From Sandaracinomonas limnophila (GTDB lineage: Bacteria > Bacteroidota > Bacteroidia > Cytophagales > Spirosomataceae), in contig NZ_SACY01000005.1 in the NCBI RefSeq assembly GCF_004005965.1, positions 1 through 64,000 of the forward strand: 64,000 nucleotides of DNA, in the 5' to 3' direction. The notes under the pieces were generated by a model. The model did no database searches. It was not told the origin of the DNA and worked only from the letters and a program-made list of their open reading frames with translations. Positions 35,484 through 43,233 of the stretch are shown here, piece after piece (positions within the stretch are counted from its first letter, which is position 1; the number at the start of each line of letters is the position of its first letter). The translations under genes and the position numbers were made by a program.

Positions 35484-36215
35484 TTACCCAACCAATAATT
35501 GGGCTAATAAATAATCAGCAACTAAAATGGCAATACAAGAATTTGTAACAGCGGAGGTACTTGCCTTCCCTACCTCATACGCACCACCTTTAGTAAAAAA
35601 TCCTTGATAAGATGCTATGGTAGTTACTAAAAAAGCAAAAACAACTGATTTTGTTAAGGCAAAAAAGACGTAATTTCCTTTGAAACTAAACTGTAAACCT
35701 TGAATATATTCTTGAGGAGTAATGGCGCCTGTCAACCAACCTGCTACATATCCACCCATAATAGCTAAAAAACAAGCCATTGTCACCAGCATAGGAAAGG
35801 TCACCATGGCTGCAACAACTTTTGGTAGAACTAGATAGGAACTCGAATTAATTCCCATAACTTCCAATGCATCTATTTGTTCTGTTATTCGCATCGTACC
35901 TAATTGACCAGCAATATTTGAACCAACCTTTCCTGCTAAAACTACACAAGTAATCGTAGGTCCCATTTCTAAGATGGTTGAATCGCGAACTATTAAGGAA
36001 ATAATATATTGTGGAACAAAAGGATTGTCCATATTAGAAGCAGTTTGAACACAAGTTACGGCCCCCAAAAAGGTAGAAACAATTGCTACAATTAATAAGG
36101 AGCTGATGCCAATATCAATACATTCAGCAAAAACAAGATTCATATAAACCTTTAATTTTTCCCTATTTCTAAATAAGGTACTCAAGAAAATTAAATATTT
36201 ACCTAAATTTGACAT
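35484..36215 (-). CDS. MlaE-family ABC transporter permease
   Basis: 243 residues from ATG 36215 (a TTG start at 36230 would add five residues). Five to six membrane helices carry the MlaE hallmarks: the surface helix with VFAECIDIGISSLLIVAIVS, then EMGPTITCVVLAGKVGSNIAGQLGTMR, EQIDALEVMG and LVLPKVVAAMVTFP. These permeases move phospholipids between membranes with an ATPase (MlaF) and an MCE protein (MlaD). Neither partner is within the window. It is divergent from the SDR gene with only 28 nt between starts, so promoters must overlap. Confidence 0.92.
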   Translation of the reverse strand: MSNLGKYLIFLSTLFRNREKLKVYMNLVFAECIDIGISSLLIVAIVSTFLGAVTCVQTASNMDNPFVPQYIISLIVRDSTILEMGPTITCVVLAGKVGSNIAGQLGTMRITEQIDALEVMGINSSSYLVLPKVVAAMVTFPMLVTMACFLAIMGGYVAGWLTGAITPQEYIQGLQFSFKGNYVFFALTKSVVFAFLVTTIASYQGFFTKGGAYEVGKASTSAVTNSCIAILVADYLLAQLLVG

Positions 36216-36243
36216 CTGTTTGCATTCCAATCATACAAAGATA

Positions 36244-36933
36244 ATGAACAAAACGGTAGTAATTAGTGGAGGTAGTCAAGGAATTGGTAAGTCATTGGTA
36301 AAAATTTTTCTAAATCATGATTTTAAGGTTTATACCTGTGCACGAAATCAAATGGGTTTAGATAAACTTTCTAAGGAGATGAACCATCAGAATCTTTTTA
36401 CTTTCCAGGCTGATGTAAGTAAAAAAGAGGATGTTTTGCACTTCGCTAATTGGATCCTTTCTAAAGAACAATCCGTTGATGTGTTAATCAATAATGCTGG
36501 TTTTTTTGAACCGGGACAAATACAAAGCGAAGAAGATGGTGTTTTAGAACGACAAATTGAAACAAATTTGTATTCGGCTTACCATTTAACAAGAGCACTT
36601 TTGCCCAAAATTCAAACATTTGGACACATTTTTAACATGTGCTCTGTGGCATCTATTACACCTTACGTCAATGGTGGCTCCTATTGCATCAGCAAATTTG
36701 CACTTTTAGGATTCAGTAAAGTATTGCGAGAAGAATTAAAAGACAGAAAAATAAAAGTAACATCAGTATTACCTGGAGCAACTTTAACCTCATCATGGGA
36801 AGGTGTAAATCTGCCCAAAGAACGATTCATCGACCCAGACGATATTGCAAATACTATTTATTCCAATTATAATTTAAGTCCATCTGCAGTGGTTGAAGAA
36901 ATTCTTATTCGACCGATGGAGGGGGACGTTTGA
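36244..36933 (+). CDS. Short-chain dehydrogenase/reductase
   Basis: 229 residues from ATG 36244. Classical SDR: NAD(P)-binding GGSQGIGKSL near residue 9, NNAGFFEPG, and the Ser-Tyr-Lys set with YCISK near 146. ARN at the end of the second strand favours NADPH. It looks like a sepiapterin/3-ketoacyl-reductase-type SDR, but the substrate cannot be told. Its TGA stop opens a TGAGTTA heptamer array. Confidence 0.88.
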   Translation: MNKTVVISGGSQGIGKSLVKIFLNHDFKVYTCARNQMGLDKLSKEMNHQNLFTFQADVSKKEDVLHFANWILSKEQSVDVLINNAGFFEPGQIQSEEDGVLERQIETNLYSAYHLTRALLPKIQTFGHIFNMCSVASITPYVNGGSYCISKFALLGFSKVLREELKDRKIKVTSVLPGATLTSSWEGVNLPKERFIDPDDIANTIYSNYNLSPSAVVEEILIRPMEGDV

Positions 36934-36958
36934 GTTATGAATTATGAGTTATGAATTG
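36931..36958. repeat. Heptamer array (TGAGTTA/TGAATTA) beginning at the SDR stop codon
   Basis: TGAGTTA, TGAATTA, TGAGTTA, TGAATTG. The first TGA is the stop codon. Confidence 0.87.
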
Positions 36959-36971
36959 TTAAATAAAATAT

Positions 36972-37020
36972 AACCCATAACCCATAACTCATAACCCATA
37001 ACCCATAACTCATAACCCAT
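36972..37020. repeat. Heptamer array (AACCCAT/AACTCAT) upstream of rarA, 7 units
   Basis: Seven units in register, ending 10 nt before the rarA ATG. The units match those of the array at 14523-14606. Confidence 0.9.
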
Positions 37021-37030
37021 AATTAAACAA

Positions 37031-38266
37031 ATGTTACCATTAGCTGAACGAATGCGACCTATTGAACTTAATGACTACATCGGGCAAAAACATCTGATGG
37101 GAGCTGAAAGTCCATTGAGGAAGGCTTTGGAGCATGGACATTTGTCTTCGTGTATCCTGTGGGGTCCTCCTGGAGTAGGAAAAACCACATTGGCTGGTTT
37201 AATTGCAAAAGAATTAAAAAGGCCATTTTACACTCTTTCTGCCATCCAAGCTGGAGTAAAAGAGGTAAGGGAGGTATTAGAATCGGCTAAAAAACAAAGA
37301 ATATTTGATTCCCCTTCTCCTATTTTATTCATTGATGAGATTCACCGATTCTCCAAATCTCAGCAAGATTCCTTATTGGGTGCAGTTGAAAAAGGTATTG
37401 TTACATTGATTGGTGCAACGACTGAAAATCCTTCTTTTGAAGTCATTTCAGCTCTTTTATCAAGGTGCCAAGTCTATACCTTGAAAAATTTAGAAGCCAA
37501 TGATTTGTTAGAAATGCTGCAAAAAGCCATTGAAAAGGATGTGGTTTGTAAGACATTTCAAATCAAATTAGAAGAAACAGATGCATTGTTTCACTTTTCA
37601 GGTGGTGATGGCAGAAAATTATACAATTTATTCGAAATTTTAGTTAATACACAGGCAAACAAAGACTTGAAGATTACCAATGCCTTGGTTACAGAAAGAT
37701 TACAAAAAAATCTTGCAAATTACGACAAAGACGGTGAACAACATTACGACATTATTTCTGCCTTTATCAAATCCATTCGAGGCTCAGACCCCGATGCAGG
37801 TGTATATTGGTTGGCAAGAATGTTGGCCGGCGGCGAATCCTTGGAATTTATTGCCCGAAGGTTATTAATTTTAGCCTCTGAAGATATTGGATTAGCCAAC
37901 CCCAATGCTCTATTGCTTGCTCAAACTTGTTTTGAAGCTTGCAGAGTCATTGGAAATCCAGAATCACGCATAATTTTATCCCAAACGGTCATTTATTTGG
38001 CCAATTCTCCCAAAAGCAATTCGGCTTATATAGCCATTAACAAAGCCATGGAGTTTGTTCAAAATACAGGTAATTTACCAGTTCCCCTGCATTTAAGAAA
38101 TGCTCCTACACGACTAATGAAAGAAATTGGATATGGTGCAGATTATAAATATCCACACGACTTTCCCAACAATTGGGTGGAACAAAATTACTTTCCTGAA
38201 TTGCCTGAAAATCCTCAATTTTACAATCCTGGAAATAATTCACAAGAAAATAAAACGAAAAAATAA
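37031..38266 (+). CDS. rarA: Replication-associated recombination protein A (RarA/MgsA)
   Basis: 411 residues, close to RarA. It begins PLAERMRPIELNDYIGQKHL. Walker A is CILWGPPGVGKTT, Walker B is ILFIDEIHRFSKSQQD, and the sensor region is ATTENPSFEVISALLSRC. The C-terminal tetramerisation part has IRGSDPDAGVYWLARMLAGGE and HLRNAPTRLMKEIGYG. RarA acts at stalled replication forks. It is followed by mgtE after 49 nt. Confidence 0.95.
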   Translation: MLPLAERMRPIELNDYIGQKHLMGAESPLRKALEHGHLSSCILWGPPGVGKTTLAGLIAKELKRPFYTLSAIQAGVKEVREVLESAKKQRIFDSPSPILFIDEIHRFSKSQQDSLLGAVEKGIVTLIGATTENPSFEVISALLSRCQVYTLKNLEANDLLEMLQKAIEKDVVCKTFQIKLEETDALFHFSGGDGRKLYNLFEILVNTQANKDLKITNALVTERLQKNLANYDKDGEQHYDIISAFIKSIRGSDPDAGVYWLARMLAGGESLEFIARRLLILASEDIGLANPNALLLAQTCFEACRVIGNPESRIILSQTVIYLANSPKSNSAYIAINKAMEFVQNTGNLPVPLHLRNAPTRLMKEIGYGADYKYPHDFPNNWVEQNYFPELPENPQFYNPGNNSQENKTKK

Positions 38267-38315
38267 GCCAAAAGGGATTATTTTAGTAAATTGCTATTAA
38301 TTCCCTACCTTCTAA

Positions 38316-39701
38316 ATGGCAATTATGGAAGTTCAAAACCCTCAACACCTTCCTTTTGAATTAACGAAAGAATTTCTAAATGAAATTCAAGCCTTAATTG
38401 AACAAGATTCAAAGGAAGAATTAATTGCCAAAATTGAAGATTTATTTCCTGCAGATATTACGAGTATTCTATATGAACTCAATGGACAAGAATCCAAATA
38501 TTTAGTACAATTATTGGAAGTTAAGGTCGCCGCTGAAATTATATCAGATTTAGATTCTGACGATCGTATTAAATTCCTAAAAAATTTCACATCTCAGGAA
38601 ATCGCAGTTTACATCAATGAAATTGATTCAGATGATGCGGTGGATATTTTAAACGAACAACCCGTTCGAATTCGTGAGGAAGTAATTGCCTTATTGAAGG
38701 ACCGTGTTCAGGCGAGATATATCATTGATTTAATGCATTACGATGAAGATTGTGCAGGTGGATTGATGCAAAAAGAGTTGATTAAAATCAACGTAAAACA
38801 GACCGTTACGGAATGTGTGGAGGAAATTCGTCGACAAGCGGAAGAGGTTGAAAAGGTTTATTCTGTTTATGTAGTGGATGATGATGGCCAATTATTAGGA
38901 ACAGTATCATTGAAAAAAATCATTTTGGCCAAACGCGGTTCCAAAATTCAAGATGTTTTTGATTCAGATGAAATAGTATCTGTACCAACCTATATGTCGG
39001 GCGAAGAAGTGGCAGATATTATGCAAAAATATGATCTTGAAGCCATTCCAGTTGTTAATATTCAAGGAAGGTTATTAGGTCGCATTACCATCGACGACGT
39101 GGTCGATTTTATTACTGAATCGGCGCAAGAGGATATTCAGGTGATGGCCGGTATTTCGGAGGATGTTGAAGAAGATGACTCCGTTTGGCTTTTGGTACGA
39201 TCGCGTTTACCTTGGTTAATTGGAGGAATGGTAGGTAGTTTTTTAGCAGCCAAATTAATCGAACAATTCGATTCTGCCATTTCACTTATGCCAACTATTT
39301 CTGCCTTTATCCCCTTAATTGGCTCTACAGGAGGAAACGTAGGAATTCAATCCTCATCCCTGATTGTGCAATCATTGGCCGATAAAAGTGGATTGGACAC
39401 TACTTTTGGAAAACGTTTAAAAAAGGTAATTGTAGTTGCTTTAATCAACGCCCTAATTGCAGGCTGTTTTTCATTTGCCTGCTCATTTTTAGTTGACAAT
39501 GGTGATACCATGCTTTCACTTACGGTCGCAATCTCACTTTTTGCGGTAGTTATGTTGGCCTCATTGATGGGAACTCTAACCCCATTGGCACTAAACCAAT
39601 TAAAAATCAATCCCGCTGTAGCTTCTGGACCATTTATAACCACAACCAATGATATCCTAGGTTATGGTGTTTATTTCTTAATCGTCTATTTATTGCTATG
39701 A
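38316..39701 (+). CDS. mgtE: Magnesium transporter MgtE
   Basis: 461 residues. An N-terminal helical MgtE_N domain (about 30-135), two CBS domains (about 140-265; IPVVNIQGRLLGRITIDDVVDFI) and a plug helix lead to five membrane helices (about 290-460). The channel signature IGSTGGNVGIQSSSLIVQSLA is present. Mg2+ bound to the CBS/N domains gates the channel. MAIM gives two possible starts, 38316 or 38325. The stop overlaps the dtd start by ATGA. Confidence 0.95.
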   Translation: MAIMEVQNPQHLPFELTKEFLNEIQALIEQDSKEELIAKIEDLFPADITSILYELNGQESKYLVQLLEVKVAAEIISDLDSDDRIKFLKNFTSQEIAVYINEIDSDDAVDILNEQPVRIREEVIALLKDRVQARYIIDLMHYDEDCAGGLMQKELIKINVKQTVTECVEEIRRQAEEVEKVYSVYVVDDDGQLLGTVSLKKIILAKRGSKIQDVFDSDEIVSVPTYMSGEEVADIMQKYDLEAIPVVNIQGRLLGRITIDDVVDFITESAQEDIQVMAGISEDVEEDDSVWLLVRSRLPWLIGGMVGSFLAAKLIEQFDSAISLMPTISAFIPLIGSTGGNVGIQSSSLIVQSLADKSGLDTTFGKRLKKVIVVALINALIAGCFSFACSFLVDNGDTMLSLTVAISLFAVVMLASLMGTLTPLALNQLKINPAVASGPFITTTNDILGYGVYFLIVYLLL

Positions 39702-40147
39702 TTGCCGTCGTTCAACGGGTTTCTGAGGCAACGCTTCGAATTGAAAACTCCATATACTCCCAAATTCAAACTGGATTTCTTGTATTATTAGGAATTCATG
39801 AAAATGATGAAATAGATGACGTAAACTATCTTGCACAAAAAATTGTAGGATTACGCATATTTTCAGACGAAGAAGGTAAGATGAATTGGGACCTACAGCA
39901 GGTCCAAGGAAACATTTTATTGGTTTCACAATTTACTTTGCATGCAAACACTAAAAAAGGAAATCGTCCAAGTTTCATCGAAGCTGCTCGACCAGAAAAA
40001 GCAATTCCTTTGTACGAAAAAATGATTGATATCCTAGAGGAGAAATCAGGAAAACCGATTCAAACAGGACAATTTGGTGCAGATATGCAAATAACTTTAG
40101 TCAACGATGGTCCGGTCACCATCATCATAGATTCTAAAAATCCTTAA
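39698..40147 (+). CDS. dtd: D-aminoacyl-tRNA deacylase
   Basis: 149 residues, the standard size. DTD removes D-amino acids (and Gly from tRNA-Ala) from mischarged tRNA. It begins MIAVVQRVSEATLRI, and the two active-site motifs are SQFTLHANTKKGNRPSF and NDGPVTIIIDS (the Gly-cisPro dipeptide). It is translationally coupled to mgtE (4-nt overlap) and followed by a MazG-like gene after 2 nt. Confidence 0.96.
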   Translation: MIAVVQRVSEATLRIENSIYSQIQTGFLVLLGIHENDEIDDVNYLAQKIVGLRIFSDEEGKMNWDLQQVQGNILLVSQFTLHANTKKGNRPSFIEAARPEKAIPLYEKMIDILEEKSGKPIQTGQFGADMQITLVNDGPVTIIIDSKNP

Positions 40148-40149
40148 AT

Positions 40150-40479
40150 ATGGAAATTAAAGCGGCCCAAAAATTAGTTGATGATTGGATTCAAACAGTT
40201 GGAGTTCGGTATTTTAATGAACTGACAAATATGGCCATGCTGACAGAGGAAGTGGGAGAAGTTGCGCGCATCATTGCACGGAGGTACGGTGAACAATCTG
40301 AAAAAGAATCAGATAAGTCGAAAAATTTAGGCGATGAAATGGCTGATGTATTGTTTGTATTGATTTGTCTGGCCAATCAAACTGGGGTAGATTTAGAAGA
40401 AGCTTTTAAAAGAAATTTAGAGAAAAAAAGCATTCGTGATGCAGAAAGACACCATAACAATCCAAAATTAAAAGCATGA
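40150..40479 (+). CDS. MazG-like nucleotide pyrophosphohydrolase
   Basis: 109 residues, an all-alpha NTP pyrophosphatase. The metal site is MLTEEVGEVARIIAR followed by GDEMADVLFVLICLAN, the EExxE...ExxD pattern of MazG/dUTPase-like enzymes. It likely hydrolyses non-canonical NTPs to NMP. It overlaps the next gene by 4 nt. Chain length suits the short single-domain group. Confidence 0.9.
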   Translation: MEIKAAQKLVDDWIQTVGVRYFNELTNMAMLTEEVGEVARIIARRYGEQSEKESDKSKNLGDEMADVLFVLICLANQTGVDLEEAFKRNLEKKSIRDAERHHNNPKLKA

Positions 40480-41423
40480 AAATTGGTATTTTAGATGGAT
40501 TTACCTTGTTTCAATCAGATATTGATTGGAAATTATTAGAAAATTTTGGAGAAGTAGTCTACCAAGATCGAAGAGAAGGAAAAACAATACTAAATAATCT
40601 TTTAGATTCAGAAATTCTAATTACCAATAAATACGTACTAAACGCATCTAATTTGCCTCAATTTTCGAAGGTGAAACTTATCATTGTTTCAGCAACAGGG
40701 TATAATTGCGTGGATGTTGAATACTGTAAAAATCATCAAATTTTTGTGTGCAATGTTCCAAATTACGGAACCTATTCAGTGGCTCAACATGCATTAGCTC
40801 TACTTTTGAATTATACGAATGCGGTGGAGACCCATGCTCAGTCGGTAAAAAAAGGCGAATGGGTGCAATCAAAAGACTGGTGTTTTCAAAAGCAGCCTTT
40901 GATAGAATTGTATGGCAAGACCATGGGAATTATTGGAATGGGGTCTATTGGAAAGGCTTTTGCCCAGATGTGTCAAAGCTTAGGAATGCGCATCATTTAT
41001 TCTCATACTCGTGATTTGGAAATTGAAAACATGGAATATGTTGATCTAAAAAAATTGGCACAGCAATCCGATTTCATTAGTTTGCATTGTCCATTGACTG
41101 AAAATACGAATCAACTCATTGATCAACATTTTATAGCAAATACCAAAAGCAATTTGGTTTTAATCAATACCTCACGAGGTGGACTTATTCATTCTCAAGA
41201 TCTTGCAAATGCCTTAAATGAAGGAAAAATTGCTGCTGCTTTATTAGATGTGTTAGAAGTTGAACCACCAGAGGAGGGAAATCCACTTTTAAGTGCAAAA
41301 AATGTAAGCATTACTCCACACAATGCCTGGATTAGTTTTGAAGCGAGAACAAGAATTTTTACAACTATTCAACAAATCCTTAATGCATTTCAACAAGGTA
41401 ATGTAATCAATCGAATTGCCTGA
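40476..41423 (+). CDS. D-2-hydroxyacid dehydrogenase
   Basis: 315 residues. The NAD-binding motif GKTMGIIGMGSIGKAFAQMCQ is near residue 145-165, and INTSRGGLI and the active-site block ALLDVLEVEPPEEGNPLL with NVSITPHNAW (catalytic His) follow. It resembles glycerate or hydroxypyruvate dehydrogenases; the substrate is not decided by sequence alone. It ends exactly where the convergent lipoprotein gene ends (0-nt gap). Confidence 0.9.
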   Translation: MKIGILDGFTLFQSDIDWKLLENFGEVVYQDRREGKTILNNLLDSEILITNKYVLNASNLPQFSKVKLIIVSATGYNCVDVEYCKNHQIFVCNVPNYGTYSVAQHALALLLNYTNAVETHAQSVKKGEWVQSKDWCFQKQPLIELYGKTMGIIGMGSIGKAFAQMCQSLGMRIIYSHTRDLEIENMEYVDLKKLAQQSDFISLHCPLTENTNQLIDQHFIANTKSNLVLINTSRGGLIHSQDLANALNEGKIAAALLDVLEVEPPEEGNPLLSAKNVSITPHNAWISFEARTRIFTTIQQILNAFQQGNVINRIA

Positions 41424-42107
41424 TTATTTCGGAGGAATCTGCGATTTTTCAATAGTTCTTCCCATTTTAATCCCTTCTTCTTTTTCCGGAACAAAAGGAA
41501 CAACAAGGGATAAATGATCTAATACTGGATTTAAAGATTGAATGGCAGGGTGACGCACATCAAACTCAGCTTCTCCAGAAATTTTACCATAATCTTCATC
41601 AGAAACACCCTCATGTTTATTACCAACATTTGAAAACTGAGCAACATGACTTAATTTATCACCTCCCAGCTTTCCTCCCTCCCAACTTACAACAGTACCA
41701 CCATGTAACCAGTTGAATCCTGAAATAGTAAAATTCTTTCCATTTAATTTTTCAACTTCAGAAAGTGGTAAGCCTAAAAATAAACCACTTTTAGTTATCC
41801 ATTTAGAAGAATTTCCCTGAATACTCAAATCTGAAATTTGACCTTTATGATAAAATACAAATACCGTTTGGTCAGAATTTGGAAACAAAATACTACCTTG
41901 TAGAGTGTCGTCTGACATCACTATAGATGTATCTTGAATCACATTTTCTTTGCCAAACTTTTGAACTAATCCCTCCACATTTTGCAAAGCCAATAAATTA
42001 TCTAAAACTTGAGTAGGTGCCTGAGGAAGAGCATCTGCTTGTTTTTCAGTAGATTTTGAGCAAGAAAAGGCTAAAAGCGTAAAAAGTAAAAGGATTATTT
42101 TTTTCAT
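41424..42107 (-). CDS. Putative lipoprotein of unknown function
   Basis: 227 residues from ATG 42107. A lipoprotein signal (KKIILLLFTLLAFSCSKS) places the acylated Cys at about residue 17. The mature part has beta-rich segments and repeated glycine turns (GLFLGLPLSEVEKLNGKNF, FNWLHGGTVVSWEGGKLGG). No family was recognised with certainty. It shares no gap with the convergent dehydrogenase: the two stop codons abut. Confidence 0.75.
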   Translation of the reverse strand: MKKIILLLFTLLAFSCSKSTEKQADALPQAPTQVLDNLLALQNVEGLVQKFGKENVIQDTSIVMSDDTLQGSILFPNSDQTVFVFYHKGQISDLSIQGNSSKWITKSGLFLGLPLSEVEKLNGKNFTISGFNWLHGGTVVSWEGGKLGGDKLSHVAQFSNVGNKHEGVSDEDYGKISGEAEFDVRHPAIQSLNPVLDHLSLVVPFVPEKEEGIKMGRTIEKSQIPPK

Positions 42108-42184
42108 AGATCTATTCAATAATCCTTAAAAGTACAATTTTTTAAACTTTTTGACAATTTGCAGCATCTGATAAATATCATTAA

Positions 42185-42269
42185 TAGAGACGAGTGACCA
42201 GAAACGAGAATTCAAAGCAAAACACTCGTATTTTGTCACTCATTTCTCGTCACTCGTCTAATGTCTCTA
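42185..42269. terminator. Long imperfect inverted repeat overlapping the lutC 3' end
   Basis: The left arm TAGAGACGAGTGACCAGAAA (from 42185) pairs with TTTCTCGTCACTCGTCT and GTCTCTA to 42269, with two mismatches and a small bulge around a 30-nt loop. The right arm overlaps the last codons of lutC. It may terminate the rhamnose-lactate operon; there is no clear T-run. Confidence 0.5.
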
Positions 42270-42813
42270 TTATTAATACCGCTAAACTCCTCGCACCATG
42301 GGCCCCAATGACTAAAGATTGTTCAATATCGGCAGTTTTAGAAGGACCTGCTAAAAAGAGTCCAAATCCTGGATTATTTGAACCTAATTTCGCATAAGCA
42401 GCATGCATGGTAGCTACTATGTTTTCTTTTTTTAGTTGAATGACCAAATGTTGACAAATAAATGGAGCCACTCGATGAGGCAATTGATCTTCCGAAATCC
42501 AAATTGCTCCATTTTCAGCAACACCCAATTTTCCTTGAATCAACAATACATCCACGTCAGATAAAGCCAGGCCATTTTCCAACACGTTATCAGAGGTAAA
42601 CACAAATTTACGAGGATGAACTTCTTTTATGGCCTGATCAATTTGATCTTTCGAAATCACTTTACCTATAGCACCCACAACAGTCAAAGCATTTTGAAAA
42701 TCTTCCAAATGGGAACCTAAATCTGTTTCAATTGCCTTGAAATCCCCAGGATGTTGGGCTCCCAAAGGTGCTAGTGCATTTATTTTCGATAAAATTGATT
42801 CTCTGCTTGTCAT
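42250..42813 (-). CDS. lutC: LUD-domain lactate utilisation protein C
   Basis: 187 residues. LUD-domain protein with VLLIQGKLGVAENGAIWISE, PFICQHLVIQL and NNPGFGLFLAGPSKTADIEQSLVIGAHG near the C-terminus, the LutC/YkgG pattern. With LutA and LutB it forms the iron-sulfur enzyme oxidising L-lactate to pyruvate. It is separated from lutB by 416 bp of tandem repeats, although the genes normally adjoin; the repeats appear to have expanded inside the operon. Confidence 0.92.
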   Translation of the reverse strand: MTSRESILSKINALAPLGAQHPGDFKAIETDLGSHLEDFQNALTVVGAIGKVISKDQIDQAIKEVHPRKFVFTSDNVLENGLALSDVDVLLIQGKLGVAENGAIWISEDQLPHRVAPFICQHLVIQLKKENIVATMHAAYAKLGSNNPGFGLFLAGPSKTADIEQSLVIGAHGARSLAVLIIETLDE

Positions 42814-42828
42814 ATTTTGGGTCCCTGG

Positions 42829-43136
42829 GTTTCACCCTGGGCTATTTAAAATTGAACCCCTGCGGGGTTCGTTGCAAAATTATTTATTTCCCGGAGCTTC
42901 GCACCGGGCTATTTAAAATTGAACCCCTGCAGGGTTCGTTGCAAAATTATTTATTTCCCGGAGATTCGCACCAGGCTATTTAAAATTGAAACCCTGCGGG
43001 GTTCGTTGCAAAATTATTTATTTCCCGGAGCTTCGCACCGGGCTATTTAAAATTGAAACCCTGCGGGGTTCGTTGCAAAATTATTTATTTCCCGGAGCTT
43101 CGCACCGGGCTATGCAGGTAAAGCCCTTCGGGCTTT
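42829..43136 (-). repeat. Tandem 67-bp composite hairpin repeat, four units plus flanking parts
   Basis: CTATTTAAAATTGAA recurs at 42842, 42909, 42976 and 43043; the next boundary is at 43110, giving an exact 67-bp period. Each unit holds hairpin A (ACCCC/GGGGT-like, loop TGC), GTTGCAAAATTATTTATTT, and hairpin B (CCCGGAGC/GCACCGGG around TTC). The left flank has an older B form (CCTGGGTTTCACCCTGG). A further hairpin AAAGCCC/GGGCTTT with loop TTC closes it at 43120-43136. Confidence 0.92.
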
Positions 43137-43142
43137 GTTGTT

Positions 43143-43233
43143 ACCTCATACCTCATACCTCATACCTCATACCTCATACCTCATACCTCATACCTCATAC
43201 CTCATACCTCATACCTCATACCTCATACCTCAT
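43143..43233 (-). repeat. Heptamer array (ACCTCAT), 13 units, ending in the lutB stop codon
   Basis: Thirteen perfect units. On the minus strand the unit reads TGAGGTA, and the first TGA (43232-43230) is the lutB stop codon. The codon before it is GTA, matching the unit too. Confidence 0.93.

Noticed and set aside
42829-43136. CRISPR array
   Set aside because: The units are contiguous 67-bp tandem copies without unique spacers, and no cas gene is near.
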